This document shows positions 15,275 through 23,010 of a stretch of DNA of 23,733 nucleotides, in pieces. The stretch spans positions 1 to 23,733 of the forward strand of contig CAYFFV010000025.1 in NCBI GenBank assembly GCA_964342695.1, written 5' to 3'. The stretch is from CAYFFV01 sp964342695. GTDB taxonomy: Bacteria > Acidobacteriota > Vicinamibacteria > Vicinamibacterales > UBA8438. Under the pieces are notes generated by a model. It saw only the letters and a list, made by a program, of their open reading frames with translations, was not told where the DNA came from and did not search any database. The first letter of the stretch is position 1. The number at the start of each line of letters is the position of its first letter. The position numbers and the translations under genes are program-made.

Positions 15275-15520
15275 TTAATGGTGGTGATGATGGATAGCTT
15301 CGTGTTCGGCGTGCGCTTTATCTCGCTGCGTTTTCTTAGCTTTCTCTCTCCCGCGCTGCAAATTGAATTGACGTGTTGAATCAGAATCAACGGCAAAAAG
15401 AGACCATCGCCGTTCTAGATCTGATTTTCCACAAGACGGACATGGGCCGGGGTCCGCGCCCAGCACGAGTCGTTCAAATTCGTGTCCGCAACCCCGGCAC
15501 AGGTATTCATATATTGGCAC
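15275..15520 (-). CDS. FmdB-family zinc ribbon protein with natural His5 tail
   Basis: An 81-residue protein of the FmdB/CxxC-CxxC regulatory family. The N-terminal zinc ribbon is intact, with MPIYEYLCRGCGHEFE (C8, C11) and CPSCG (C27, C30). The rest is basic and charged and finishes with five consecutive His residues. The start codon is GTG, supported by AGGAG eight bases upstream and by the family's conserved MPIYEY N-terminus. The family was named for a proposed regulator of formamidase genes, but most members have no tested role. The five-His tail suggests extra transition-metal binding. It lies 105 bases downstream of the glyoxalase-like gene on the same strand. Confidence 0.88.
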   Translation of the reverse strand: MPIYEYLCRGCGHEFERLVLGADPGPCPSCGKSDLERRWSLFAVDSDSTRQFNLQRGREKAKKTQRDKAHAEHEAIHHHHH

Positions 15521-15625
15521 TGTTAATCTCCTGAAAATTGAATAGACGACATCCCTAGTGGTTAATTAAAACCGCTTTTAAGAGACAAACACCAAGATCC
15601 ATTCTATTGAACAGAACTCGCCCGA

Positions 15626-16279
15626 TTATTTCAAACCTAATTCACTTTTAAAACGTGGCCACTCAGACTTAAATCGGAGGAAAGCATCCGCATCGGCGCA
15701 TCTTAAAAATGGATTTGTTCTCTTTTCCAAATCCATTGTCGAACTAGGTCTGACCCCATAATCATGACCTGGCCAAATCGTTGTTTGGTCAGGAAAAAGT
15801 CGGATCAGTCGTTGAAGACTTTCCCACTCCGAGCGAGCATTATCGTCGGAGTTAGTCCCACCGACTTTCCCCACAAAAAGTAAATCGCCCGTCAGTAAAA
15901 TACCTAGCGCCGACTCATAAAAAACAAGGTGATCCTGACTATGGCCAGGCACGTAAAAACATTTTAATCGCAGATCACCAAGAGCGATTACTTTTTCGTC
16001 GCTAAGTTCAATATCAGGCGCTGTCGGTGCCTCCGCATGCGCCGCGACAGTGGCTCCGGTTAGTTCAACAACATCTCTGTTGCCATTTGTGTGATCAGAA
16101 TGACCATGAGTATTAAGGACATGCGTAACTGTTAATCCCTGGACCGTCGCGCGCTGGACCATTTCTTTCGGAGAATATGACGGATCAATAAGTAGCGCCT
16201 GTTTTGTATCTCTTTGACCTAACAGATACCCAAAATTCCGATCTCCACCCACACGAATCTGCTCAAATATTATTCTCAT
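15626..16279 (-). CDS. Glyoxalase II-like MBL-fold hydrolase
   Basis: A 217-residue cytoplasmic protein with a full dinuclear metal site: H58-G-H60-S-D62-H63, H113 in PGHSQDH, D132 in TGDLLFVGKVGG and H172 in GHDYG. The LLFVGKVGGT block and the near C-terminal E-K-R-x-NPFLR fit the hydroxyacylglutathione hydrolase/persulfide dioxygenase branch of the MBL superfamily. The usual job of this branch is hydrolysis of thioesters such as lactoylglutathione, or thiol handling; the exact substrate is open. I place the start at the ATG at 16279 rather than the TTG one codon earlier, since the protein then begins MRIIF. No signal peptide is present, unlike the MBL protein at 3315. Confidence 0.88.
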   Translation of the reverse strand: MRIIFEQIRVGGDRNFGYLLGQRDTKQALLIDPSYSPKEMVQRATVQGLTVTHVLNTHGHSDHTNGNRDVVELTGATVAAHAEAPTAPDIELSDEKVIALGDLRLKCFYVPGHSQDHLVFYESALGILLTGDLLFVGKVGGTNSDDNARSEWESLQRLIRLFPDQTTIWPGHDYGVRPSSTMDLEKRTNPFLRCADADAFLRFKSEWPRFKSELGLK

Positions 16280-16299
16280 CAAAACCTAAACAAATTTTT

Positions 16300-16407
16300 T
16301 CAACGTGCGGGAGCTTCATCAGCACGAGCTCCAGCGAGAATCCCTACAAGCCCATAGCTGAAAAGAGTCAAAATAAAGCAGGTAATATTGCTTCGATACT
16401 TATTCAT
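16300..16407 (-). CDS. Possible 35-residue membrane or exported peptide
   Basis: Starting at the ATG at 16407, this frame encodes a 35-residue peptide with a basic N-terminus, a single hydrophobic segment (about residues 9-25) and a charged tail. It fits neatly in its operon: 13 bases after the upstream stop and 20 bases before the glyoxalase-like start, the same spacing as the neighbouring genes. A purine-rich GAGATAGGG precedes the ATG. The stretch YGLVGILAGAR resembles the C-terminal YGMEGILAGAR of the secreted protein at 1977-3014, so it may be a relic of that family rather than a functional peptide. Confidence 0.4.
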   Translation of the reverse strand: MNKYRSNITCFILTLFSYGLVGILAGARADEAPAR

Positions 16408-16420
16408 CCCTATCTCTACT

Positions 16421-16690
16421 TTACCGATCCCCTCGCTTAGTAACTGAAAATCTCGCGTGGTGTCCTTTCGACACCGATTTATTTCCACTTAATCCTGCAA
16501 CCGATGTGTCTCCGTGCCGTGAATCGTCGAACACCTCAACATCTCCTCGCTCGACCAAGCTTTTAAAAGCATCCCGTTCCGCGTCAGGCGTAGCAATTTG
16601 CCCTTCTTTCCGTGGCCCCAAACGTAATATCCGTCCTCGTGCAAGAGATATTTTAAGAGGTCTATTGGTTTTATTTTTAACCGTCTTCAT
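16421..16690 (-). CDS. Small conserved hypothetical protein
   Basis: An 89-residue cytoplasmic protein of unknown function. The N-terminal half (NKTNRPLKISL, then ILRLGPRKEGQI) resembles a short beta-rich domain found in many uncharacterised bacterial proteins with the pattern NK-T-x-RPLK. The C-terminal third is basic, rich in Ser, Lys and Gly, and probably disordered. It follows the YajQ gene by 18 bases and precedes the possible 35-residue peptide by 13 bases, which supports a compact operon. The Shine-Dalgarno is weak. Confidence 0.7.
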   Translation of the reverse strand: MKTVKNKTNRPLKISLARGRILRLGPRKEGQIATPDAERDAFKSLVERGDVEVFDDSRHGDTSVAGLSGNKSVSKGHHARFSVTKRGDR

Positions 16691-16708
16691 AATCGTTACA
16701 CTCTAGAA

Positions 16709-17191
16709 TCAGTCTCTAAAATTATTAAATTGCAATGGGATTTTGAATTCTTTTCCATCGAGCAATGCGATAACTTGTTGCAAATCATCCCGCTTTTTCC
16801 CAGACACGCGAAGCTTCTCACCCTGTATGGCAACCTGAACTTTAAGTTTGGTCTGCTTCACCATCTTAACGATATCCCTTGCCATCTCTGATTCAATACC
16901 CTGGTGAACGTAAACGATTTGCCGGGCATCCTTAACATTTGTTTGGATACTATCCCTCTCAAGGCAACGAACATTCACTTTTCTACTTACGAGTCTTGCG
17001 GTTAGAACGTCATACATTTGATTGAGTTGGAATTTATCCGGCGCTTTCATAGTGACTTGCCCCTCTTCAAAATCAAAGCGCGCATTGGTTCCTTTGAAAT
17101 CAAATCTCGTCTCGATCTCTCGATTTGCTTGATTTACAGCATTCACAACTTCCTGTTCATTAACCTCAGACACAACATCAAATGATGACAA
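16709..17191 (-). CDS. yajQ: YajQ family nucleotide-binding protein
   Basis: A 160-residue protein matching YajQ over its full length. It begins SSFDVVSEV, has FDFKGT near residue 31, VRCLERDSIQTNVKDARQ in the middle, I-x-KMVKQTKLKVQ, and the C-terminal KRDDLQ-x-VIALL and PLQFNNFRD blocks. YajQ proteins have two ferredoxin-like domains and bind nucleotides; some bind cyclic di-GMP and interact with a transcription factor in Xanthomonas. The start codon is TTG, supported by AAGGAG upstream and by the family N-terminus. It is the first gene of the run down to the glyoxalase-like gene and is cytoplasmic. Confidence 0.93.
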   Translation of the reverse strand: MSSFDVVSEVNEQEVVNAVNQANREIETRFDFKGTNARFDFEEGQVTMKAPDKFQLNQMYDVLTARLVSRKVNVRCLERDSIQTNVKDARQIVYVHQGIESEMARDIVKMVKQTKLKVQVAIQGEKLRVSGKKRDDLQQVIALLDGKEFKIPLQFNNFRD

Positions 17192-17241
17192 AGCTTCTCC
17201 TTAAATACTCTTTTTAGAACTGATTTGATTATACCGTCTGT

Positions 17242-17913
17242 TTATTCCTCATCGAACACCATTTCAGTGCTGGCATTTTGCACATCTATCGGAAACGAAC
17301 TTCGCTCATTCCCTCGACGAATTTCAAAATTGTAACGCCCATAGGGGACATCGTGGATAACGAACCGCCCGTCCCGATCCGCTAAAACTGTGTACACACC
17401 ATCTGATACGACTATCGTTGCGGCCATCTCTTGGTGCACGTTACAAGCAACAGAATAGGAACCCGCTCGTTCAAACGTATATTGAAAAGTCCCACCGAGA
17501 ATTGGCATTCCAACGTTAAAAATTGTGTCGCCGTTCTGATCTTTTACATTTACATTGTGCAACTCGTCCTCACTATTTCGAAACAAAATTTCCTGCCCTG
17601 CCCTAATCGCGGTCACACTGGGGAAAAAAGCACGTCCATACTGATCGATTTCTGTTGGTTTTTTAGGGAAAGGAACTTCAAGAGTTAGTTCTGAAAAAAG
17701 CGAGATAATTGCCTGAGGATCACCAGGTTTTTGAGGTGCAGCACCAAAAACCTCAGCCATTCCTGATGAAAACGTTGACGTTTTTTCTTGTTCTTGTTGA
17801 CTGCTATTTGTGTCTATCTCATTTCCACACGCCATGAGTCCAAAAACAAATGCACACACGACAAAGTCACCCGTGATGGCCTTCTTCGAAAACATTAAAT
17901 ACCGACAATGCAT
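17242..17913 (-). CDS. Cupredoxin-domain lipoprotein
   Basis: A 223-residue protein with a lipobox L26-M27-A28-C29 after a hydrophobic segment, so it is probably lipid-anchored. A low-complexity Ser/Gln/Glu/Thr linker (about 33-50) leads to a plastocyanin-like domain (about 90-170). All four type-1 copper ligands can be seen: H119 in ELHNV, C157, H160 and M163 in CNVHQEM. The C-terminal DGRFVIHDVPYGRYNFEIRRG segment (about 181-201) resembles a carboxypeptidase-regulatory-like beta-sandwich. A role in periplasmic electron transfer is likely from the copper site; its partner is unknown, with the cytochrome/PQQ system in this window a candidate. A second Met at residue 7 is an equally good start; neither has a clear Shine-Dalgarno. 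Confidence 0.82.
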   Translation of the reverse strand: MHCRYLMFSKKAITGDFVVCAFVFGLMACGNEIDTNSSQQEQEKTSTFSSGMAEVFGAAPQKPGDPQAIISLFSELTLEVPFPKKPTEIDQYGRAFFPSVTAIRAGQEILFRNSEDELHNVNVKDQNGDTIFNVGMPILGGTFQYTFERAGSYSVACNVHQEMAATIVVSDGVYTVLADRDGRFVIHDVPYGRYNFEIRRGNERSSFPIDVQNASTEMVFDEE

Positions 17914-17992
17914 TTAATTACGATCGTATACCGAAGTTTAGGCAAAGTTTCTCTAAGACCGATAGAATTAAATTTCTGAGAAAGACACTCAT

Positions 17993-18787
17993 ATGAAACA
18001 CTCCGACCACCTTGGCAAACAAATGGTCAATCTAATAACAGTGACCTTTTTGGTTGCGGGAATTTTTGTCACTGTAAAAACTCAAGAAATCCAAGAATTA
18101 TCAACCTTGACCGCCATAACCACAGACGTAACTTCCACTGGGATAGCAATATATCTCTCAGCAACAGGCCCCATTCAAGGGGAAATACAATCACTCGACG
18201 AACCACCGACTCGTTTATATATAGACCTTCCTAATACTGTGCCAAGGGTGCCTGCTGTCACAGATGTCAACTTTGGCCCGGTAAAACGGGTTCGCGTAGC
18301 GTTAAATCAGTCATCGCCACCCTTAACACGTGTTGTGATAGATGTCGAAAGACTCTTTTCTTACGAACTCGTTGGAGGTTTAACAGACAGGGAATTACGT
18401 ATTCTCGTGAACAAAGGCCCACAAGAAACACAGCAACTTGGAATTAGCAACCTCAAATGGCACAGACAAAAATTAGAACAATTGACCCAATTACTTGAAC
18501 GCACCTCCAAGAAATACGCTGATGGCAGTATAAACATCACGGAGCAACAAGAGCTTGAAATTGAGTGGGATCTCCATGAAACAGAACTAATTTCACTCAC
18601 ACCATCTACGGACTTCGACCAACTTCGCGCATTACTCCTAACGACCTGCTTAATCGGAAGTGCTATCACCGAAACGCTTAGTTCCCCTTTCTCAACAACA
18701 GACATTGAGTCGGCTTTGGCCGGTGCATCTATGTTGCTCGGTGAAGCAGAGCGAATGGTTAGCACGCACTCAGACAACGTGTTTTAA
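17993..18787 (+). CDS. AMIN-domain exported protein
   Basis: A 264-residue protein with an N-terminal hydrophobic segment (about 10-30) and an AMIN domain (about 38-140). The domain shows alternating strands with the pattern P-x-RLYIDLPN, FGPVKRVRVALNQSSPP-x-TRVVIDVER and a closing strand RELRILV. AMIN domains localise periplasmic proteins such as AmiC amidases and secretin pilus proteins to cell-wall sites. No amidase or secretin domain follows; the remaining ~120 residues are predicted helical and not recognised. It is divergent from the cupredoxin gene, and its stop codon overlaps the convergent stop of the next gene by 4 bases. Its role may be in envelope assembly. Confidence 0.8.
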   Translation: MKHSDHLGKQMVNLITVTFLVAGIFVTVKTQEIQELSTLTAITTDVTSTGIAIYLSATGPIQGEIQSLDEPPTRLYIDLPNTVPRVPAVTDVNFGPVKRVRVALNQSSPPLTRVVIDVERLFSYELVGGLTDRELRILVNKGPQETQQLGISNLKWHRQKLEQLTQLLERTSKKYADGSINITEQQELEIEWDLHETELISLTPSTDFDQLRALLLTTCLIGSAITETLSSPFSTTDIESALAGASMLLGEAERMVSTHSDNVF

Positions 18788-19068
18788 TCGAGAGTTAATC
18801 TAAGGTCAGGTAAAGGTTGTGTAGAAAAAACAATTTTCGGTATATTGACTACTGATTCGTCAAGATCGCTCTCTGGTGAGTCATCTAACCACAGCCGGAA
18901 GGAATTCACTGAAGCAATACCATGGTATTCTCGCGTCTCCACTTCCCATCCATGAGTACGGTGAGCACAATCAATACACTCCATGAACACTCGCCCATCC
19001 CGGCCGATCATTCGGTAACGATGTCGACGAAGGATAAAACAACAGAGACGTTTTAAACGGGCAAACAT
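18784..19068 (-). CDS. Small CxxC hypothetical protein
   Basis: A 94-residue cytoplasmic protein of unknown function. The N-terminal third is strongly basic with two adjacent cysteines (C9-C10), and the middle has a CIDC motif within FMECIDCAHRTHGW, which may bind a metal together with nearby His residues. The C-terminal half is acidic. It begins 22 bases after the DUF4159 stop, so it is probably co-transcribed with it. Its stop TAA shares the TTAA at 18784-18787 with the stop of the convergent AMIN gene. Confidence 0.65.
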   Translation of the reverse strand: MFARLKRLCCFILRRHRYRMIGRDGRVFMECIDCAHRTHGWEVETREYHGIASVNSFRLWLDDSPESDLDESVVNIPKIVFSTQPLPDLRLTLD

Positions 19069-19090
19069 AATTAAGTGATGCCTTTTTTGA

Positions 19091-19915
19091 TTAATGCGTC
19101 ATCGCATAAAGCAGTACATTAATTCCTAAGCCATAACCATCTGGTGAAAAACGTTCAAAAAATCTTGGATCATCCGCTTCTCTCTCCCAAGCGTCAGCCA
19201 CATCGGTATTATGCGTCATCACCACGAGAAAGCGACCATGTTCATCAGTAATCGCTCGAAAATGAGCCTCTTTACTATCGAAACCCCGCTCTGACGTCGT
19301 GCGTCCTCGAACCCCATACCAAAATTGAATGGCTGTTATCTGGGGGACTTCACGCACATGTGTCAGCGTGCGAAAAACGGGATGAGTTAACGGAATATCA
19401 CGCACAGGATATTGGGAGGGCGGAAGAACTCGACCAATTTCTCTCTCCCAGTGGCGCCAAGCTCGAGAACCCCAGAAATCATCTACCCAAAGAAATCCGC
19501 CTTTTAAAAGGTACTCGCGAAGTCTGGCTACCTCCTCATTACTCAAGCCAATGGTCCCCACATCAGAAGCCATCGTAAAGGGACAATTAAACAAAGCATC
19601 ATCCATGAAACGGACCACCCAATGATTCGGTTCGCCACGACCATCAACGCTGACACGACCCGTCGTTAAATCAGAAAACCTAATCATCAAATTAACACCG
19701 GCGTACGGATAGTCTGTAGCCCACCCCATTCCCAACTGTTCATAACGAACACTCGTGTACATGATCTTGCAGAACGCAAAATCCCGGTCTGGAAGAGTGC
19801 TGGGCGGAAATCTTGGCGGAAGGGTTCCCTCTCTAAATCCCCACTGTGCGTGGGCCAGAGACACTGCCACAGCAACACAAACTAAAGCCGACAAAAAACG
19901 AAAACTCCAACTCAT
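19091..19915 (-). CDS. DUF4159 domain exported protein
   Basis: A 274-residue protein with signal peptide (about 1-23, ending AHAQ) followed by a DUF4159 domain covering most of the rest. Recognisable blocks are the F-x-x-x-KIMYTS-V-RY start, W-A-T-DYPYA-x-VNL, RLREYLLKGGFLWVDDFWG, and the C-terminal GLGINVLLYAMTH. DUF4159 proteins in Acidobacteria and Bacteroidetes usually lie near MoxR ATPase, DUF58 and VWA genes. The fold resembles a glutamine-amidotransferase-like domain lacking catalytic function. Here those partners are absent; the only VWA gene is about 17 kb away. No clear Shine-Dalgarno is visible. It may be co-transcribed with the CxxC protein. Confidence 0.88.
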   Translation of the reverse strand: MSWSFRFLSALVCVAVAVSLAHAQWGFREGTLPPRFPPSTLPDRDFAFCKIMYTSVRYEQLGMGWATDYPYAGVNLMIRFSDLTTGRVSVDGRGEPNHWVVRFMDDALFNCPFTMASDVGTIGLSNEEVARLREYLLKGGFLWVDDFWGSRAWRHWEREIGRVLPPSQYPVRDIPLTHPVFRTLTHVREVPQITAIQFWYGVRGRTTSERGFDSKEAHFRAITDEHGRFLVVMTHNTDVADAWEREADDPRFFERFSPDGYGLGINVLLYAMTH

Positions 19916-19965
19916 CTGCTACCGTAACTTATACTGGTTTTCCTTTAGGTCCAAGAACTAAAGCG

Positions 19966-20946
19966 TTAATCTACACTATCCGCCCAGTTCAACTTTTTTG
20001 CCCTACGATAAGAATCACCATCTCCCTTGATCAAACTTTTCTGAATAATTCCTTCACCCGTGCATAAATCGAGTTTGACGCGCCCTTTTGAGATAACAGG
20101 TCGTCGAATAACCCTACCTGCTGCACCGGAACCAATCCCATGAGTTGCAACAACGTAACTATATTTCTCGTCCTCGTACGATAACGCTGCTCCTTTGACA
20201 CGCCGTTGAATTGACGAGCGATTAAGGCGCACTCCAAAATGACACCAATCATCAGACGCCATTAGACAACTTCCTTCGTGTGGGCAAGGAGCTACGATGC
20301 GTGCTCCCAATGAGATCAGCTGATCACGAGATTCAAGAATATGGCGAAATCCTTTCATAGAACCCGACTCAACTAGGATAACAGCGTGACGGGACGTTTC
20401 CCAGGCTGTATTTATAAGTTTCTTCCGCTGAAGATCGTCTAATTCAGACAATACATATCCTGATATCACTAAATCATATTTCGAGTCTGCTGATATGTCG
20501 TTACAGCCAGTAATTTGCCAGTCGCGATCAATGCTAGACATCCGCGGAGAAGCCGTTAGCAACTGTTCTCCAAGAGCTGCCATTTCTCGATCTGGCTCAA
20601 CCAACTTAGCCTGACGCAATCGAACGAACTTACCTGCTGCCCAAAGACAAGTAGCTGGACCAGCACCAATATCCAAGAGACTCCGAACTTCTAATTCTGG
20701 AACTCTGTCATGAAGTTCGTCGAGCACAGAGACTGCAGCACTGTATGTTGAAGGCATCCTTGCAGCTATATATGCCAGCCGATCAATCTCTGACCACTTA
20801 TCCTCTGACCGGTAGAACGGTGGCTGTTCGGAACGGTACGAAACCGACAATCGCTCAGCCGCATCGCCCAATTTTCTAAGACTCACACCAGAAAGCGCTG
20901 CCTCTATAGCGTGATTCAGTTGTACCAGCTGAAGTTCATTACCCAT
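19966..20946 (-). CDS. Rsm22-like ribosomal methyltransferase-family protein
   Basis: A protein of 327 residues counted from the Met-Met pair, with a SAM-binding methyltransferase fold: LLDIGAGPAT (91-100), an acidic VEPD strand end and the DLVISGYVLSEL block. Four cysteines (numbered from the first Met), C222, C228, C236 and C296, follow the pattern APCPHEGSC...DWCHF...LDLC. In the mitochondrial homologue METTL17 similar cysteines hold a 4Fe-4S cluster, with the same first spacings (6 and 8). The family acts on or chaperones the small ribosomal subunit; methyltransferase activity of bacterial members is not firmly shown. Two ATGs lie side by side; I start at the second, which changes nothing functionally. 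No Shine-Dalgarno is evident. Confidence 0.85.
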   Translation of the reverse strand: MGNELQLVQLNHAIEAALSGVSLRKLGDAAERLSVSYRSEQPPFYRSEDKWSEIDRLAYIAARMPSTYSAAVSVLDELHDRVPELEVRSLLDIGAGPATCLWAAGKFVRLRQAKLVEPDREMAALGEQLLTASPRMSSIDRDWQITGCNDISADSKYDLVISGYVLSELDDLQRKKLINTAWETSRHAVILVESGSMKGFRHILESRDQLISLGARIVAPCPHEGSCLMASDDWCHFGVRLNRSSIQRRVKGAALSYEDEKYSYVVATHGIGSGAAGRVIRRPVISKGRVKLDLCTGEGIIQKSLIKGDGDSYRRAKKLNWADSVD

Positions 20947-21016
20947 CATGAAAAAGCGACTATCAAAACGACTTCTTAATCAGGCCATCTGAAGTTATTA
21001 CTTCATCAAGAACAGA

Positions 21017-22978
21017 TTACGGCAGGCTAAAAGCAATCCACTGAGCAGTTTCCGTCAAACCTTCAACGGCTACAACAACAAACTGCCGTCCATCATGGAT
21101 ATAGCTCATCGGAGCTCCCGTCGTTCCACCTGGTAATTCTGTTTCCCACACTACATCACCATTTTCTTTGTCGTATGCACGGAACCAGGGTTCTCCATAA
21201 TTCGTAACAATTTCCAAAGGCATATCATCAGGAATACGGTCAGCACCTAGTCGTGCACGGGAACCCTCCCCAATAAACAAAAGAGTTTTTGTTAATAAAG
21301 GTGACGGACGTCCCGGTCGACCAAGCCTACCTAAATTCAGATGTTCGATCGCTGGATGATCACGAGGACCATGACCATTGGGAACTTGCCAAACGATTTC
21401 TCCCTTGGACATGTCAATAGCAGTGATCCTACCGTATGGAGGTTTAAACAGAGGCAATCCTCTGGGACCTCCAATCCACATTCGCTTTCCCTTCACGTAC
21501 CGAAGGTTAGTTCTATCAGGATTGCCTGTGACAATATCTGCAACAAACGGCGCGGTGATCGATGGGATATAAAGATACCCTGTACTGGGATCAAATGCCC
21601 CGCCTTGAACATCCGCACCTCCTTGAGAACCCGGAAGCTGTATGGTTCCCCTATTTGAATCCGTTACTACGGTCGGAGGTGTAAACATCGGCCCCATCGT
21701 GTATTGGCTTACAATCTCTAGAGCTTCTTTTCTAAGTTCAGGCGTAAAATCGATCAAGTTGTCGACGGTGGCGCCTTGTCGATCGAACGCTGGTGGTTTC
21801 GTGGGAAATGGTTGCGTTAACGACGTCCTCTCCCCAGGTGTCGTGGACTGTGGAACCGGACGCTCTTCAATTGGCCAAATCGGCTCGCCGGACTTACGGT
21901 CAAATGCAAAGGCAAAAGCTTGCTTTGTCAATTGCACGACCATTTTGGTAACACCAGGTCGACCATCGACCTCTACATCCATCAAAATAGGTGCCGTTGG
22001 CAAATCATAGTCCCAAAGACCATGGTGTACCATTTGGTAATGCCAGACGCGCTCCCCGGTTTCTGCATCAACACATACCAAACTTTGCCCATACAAATTA
22101 TCTCCACCTCGATGTCCACCATACATATCACTCGTAGGCGAAGTAACGGGCATATAAACATATCCAAGATCTGGGTCAGCGCTAAATAATGACCATACGG
22201 GAGCATGGCCTGTGTACTCCCAAGAGTTATCTTCCCATGTATCAGTACCAAACTCTCCTGCCTGCGGGACCGTATGAAAAGTCCAGCGTAAAGCTCCAGT
22301 TCGAACATCAAACGCTCTTACGTCACCACGTACAGCTTCCTTAGTAATAAACGTGTCTGTCATGGATTGACCGAGAACAACCACATCACCAATTACTAAG
22401 GGTGCACCGGTCCATCTGTACCGAGCGTCCCCGCCTAATCCGACAGTTAAATTCACACGACCACCGTCTCCAAAATCTTGATAAGTGTCACCATTTTTGG
22501 CATTAAGAGCGATTAAAAATTGTCCTCTCTGGACCAAAATACGAGAGTCCAGACCGTCCGTCCAATAGCCAACTCCTCTAGTTACCGCACCACGATATGC
22601 CTGAGGACCAGAATCGAGCGGGGTCTGCACCCAAATCGTTTCCCCGGTACCAGCGTCAAAAGCCTCCACCAAGCCGACACCATTCGATGTGTAAAGAACG
22701 CCATCAATCATGAGCGGCGTTGACATCAAGTTTTTTCCATAACTAAGATTCGGAGCTTTATCAAGAATAGATTGATCTACAGCGGGTCGTTGCCACACCA
22801 TCCTGAGATCTTGAACATTTTCGTGATTGATCTGATCAAGTGGTGCGTACTTGGTCGATCCAATATCGCCCGCGTAGAACTGCCATTGACCGTCAGTCGA
22901 ACCCTCTTGGGCCGAAAAGTCTATAGAGAAAACAAACAGCATAGTGAGGGCAATCAAAAAGTTTCTAATGAAAAACAT
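21017..22978 (-). CDS. PQQ-dependent dehydrogenase, glucose/quinate dehydrogenase-like soluble form
   Basis: A 653-residue quinoprotein with signal peptide (about 1-24). Propeller repeats include W-x-x-Y-A-GD-x-GSTKYAPLDQI at the N-terminus and repeated ALNAKNG / AFDVRTG / VDAETG strand ends. The catalytic Asp segment is LWDYD (D323, D325) in VHHGLWDYDLPTAP, closest to membrane glucose and quinate/shikimate dehydrogenases. Those enzymes have N-terminal transmembrane helices; this one has only a signal peptide, so it is a soluble periplasmic member. It has no vicinal cysteine pair (only one Cys), unlike the alcohol-type enzyme at 12051. A purine-rich AAAGGGGGA precedes the ATG. Substrate is unknown, probably a sugar or polyol. 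Confidence 0.88.
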   Translation of the reverse strand: MFFIRNFLIALTMLFVFSIDFSAQEGSTDGQWQFYAGDIGSTKYAPLDQINHENVQDLRMVWQRPAVDQSILDKAPNLSYGKNLMSTPLMIDGVLYTSNGVGLVEAFDAGTGETIWVQTPLDSGPQAYRGAVTRGVGYWTDGLDSRILVQRGQFLIALNAKNGDTYQDFGDGGRVNLTVGLGGDARYRWTGAPLVIGDVVVLGQSMTDTFITKEAVRGDVRAFDVRTGALRWTFHTVPQAGEFGTDTWEDNSWEYTGHAPVWSLFSADPDLGYVYMPVTSPTSDMYGGHRGGDNLYGQSLVCVDAETGERVWHYQMVHHGLWDYDLPTAPILMDVEVDGRPGVTKMVVQLTKQAFAFAFDRKSGEPIWPIEERPVPQSTTPGERTSLTQPFPTKPPAFDRQGATVDNLIDFTPELRKEALEIVSQYTMGPMFTPPTVVTDSNRGTIQLPGSQGGADVQGGAFDPSTGYLYIPSITAPFVADIVTGNPDRTNLRYVKGKRMWIGGPRGLPLFKPPYGRITAIDMSKGEIVWQVPNGHGPRDHPAIEHLNLGRLGRPGRPSPLLTKTLLFIGEGSRARLGADRIPDDMPLEIVTNYGEPWFRAYDKENGDVVWETELPGGTTGAPMSYIHDGRQFVVVAVEGLTETAQWIAFSLP

Positions 22979-23010
22979 GTTCTAGGATCCCCCTTTACCT
23001 CATACATTCG

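Noticed and set aside
15275..15290. Five-His tail as vector or tag contamination
   Set aside because: The flanking sequence is continuous with genomic genes on both sides, and no linker or cloning sequence is present.
16409..16488. Longer version of the 35-residue frame, starting at 16488
   Set aside because: It would overlap the end of the upstream small gene by about 68 bases; the internal ATG fits the operon spacing better.
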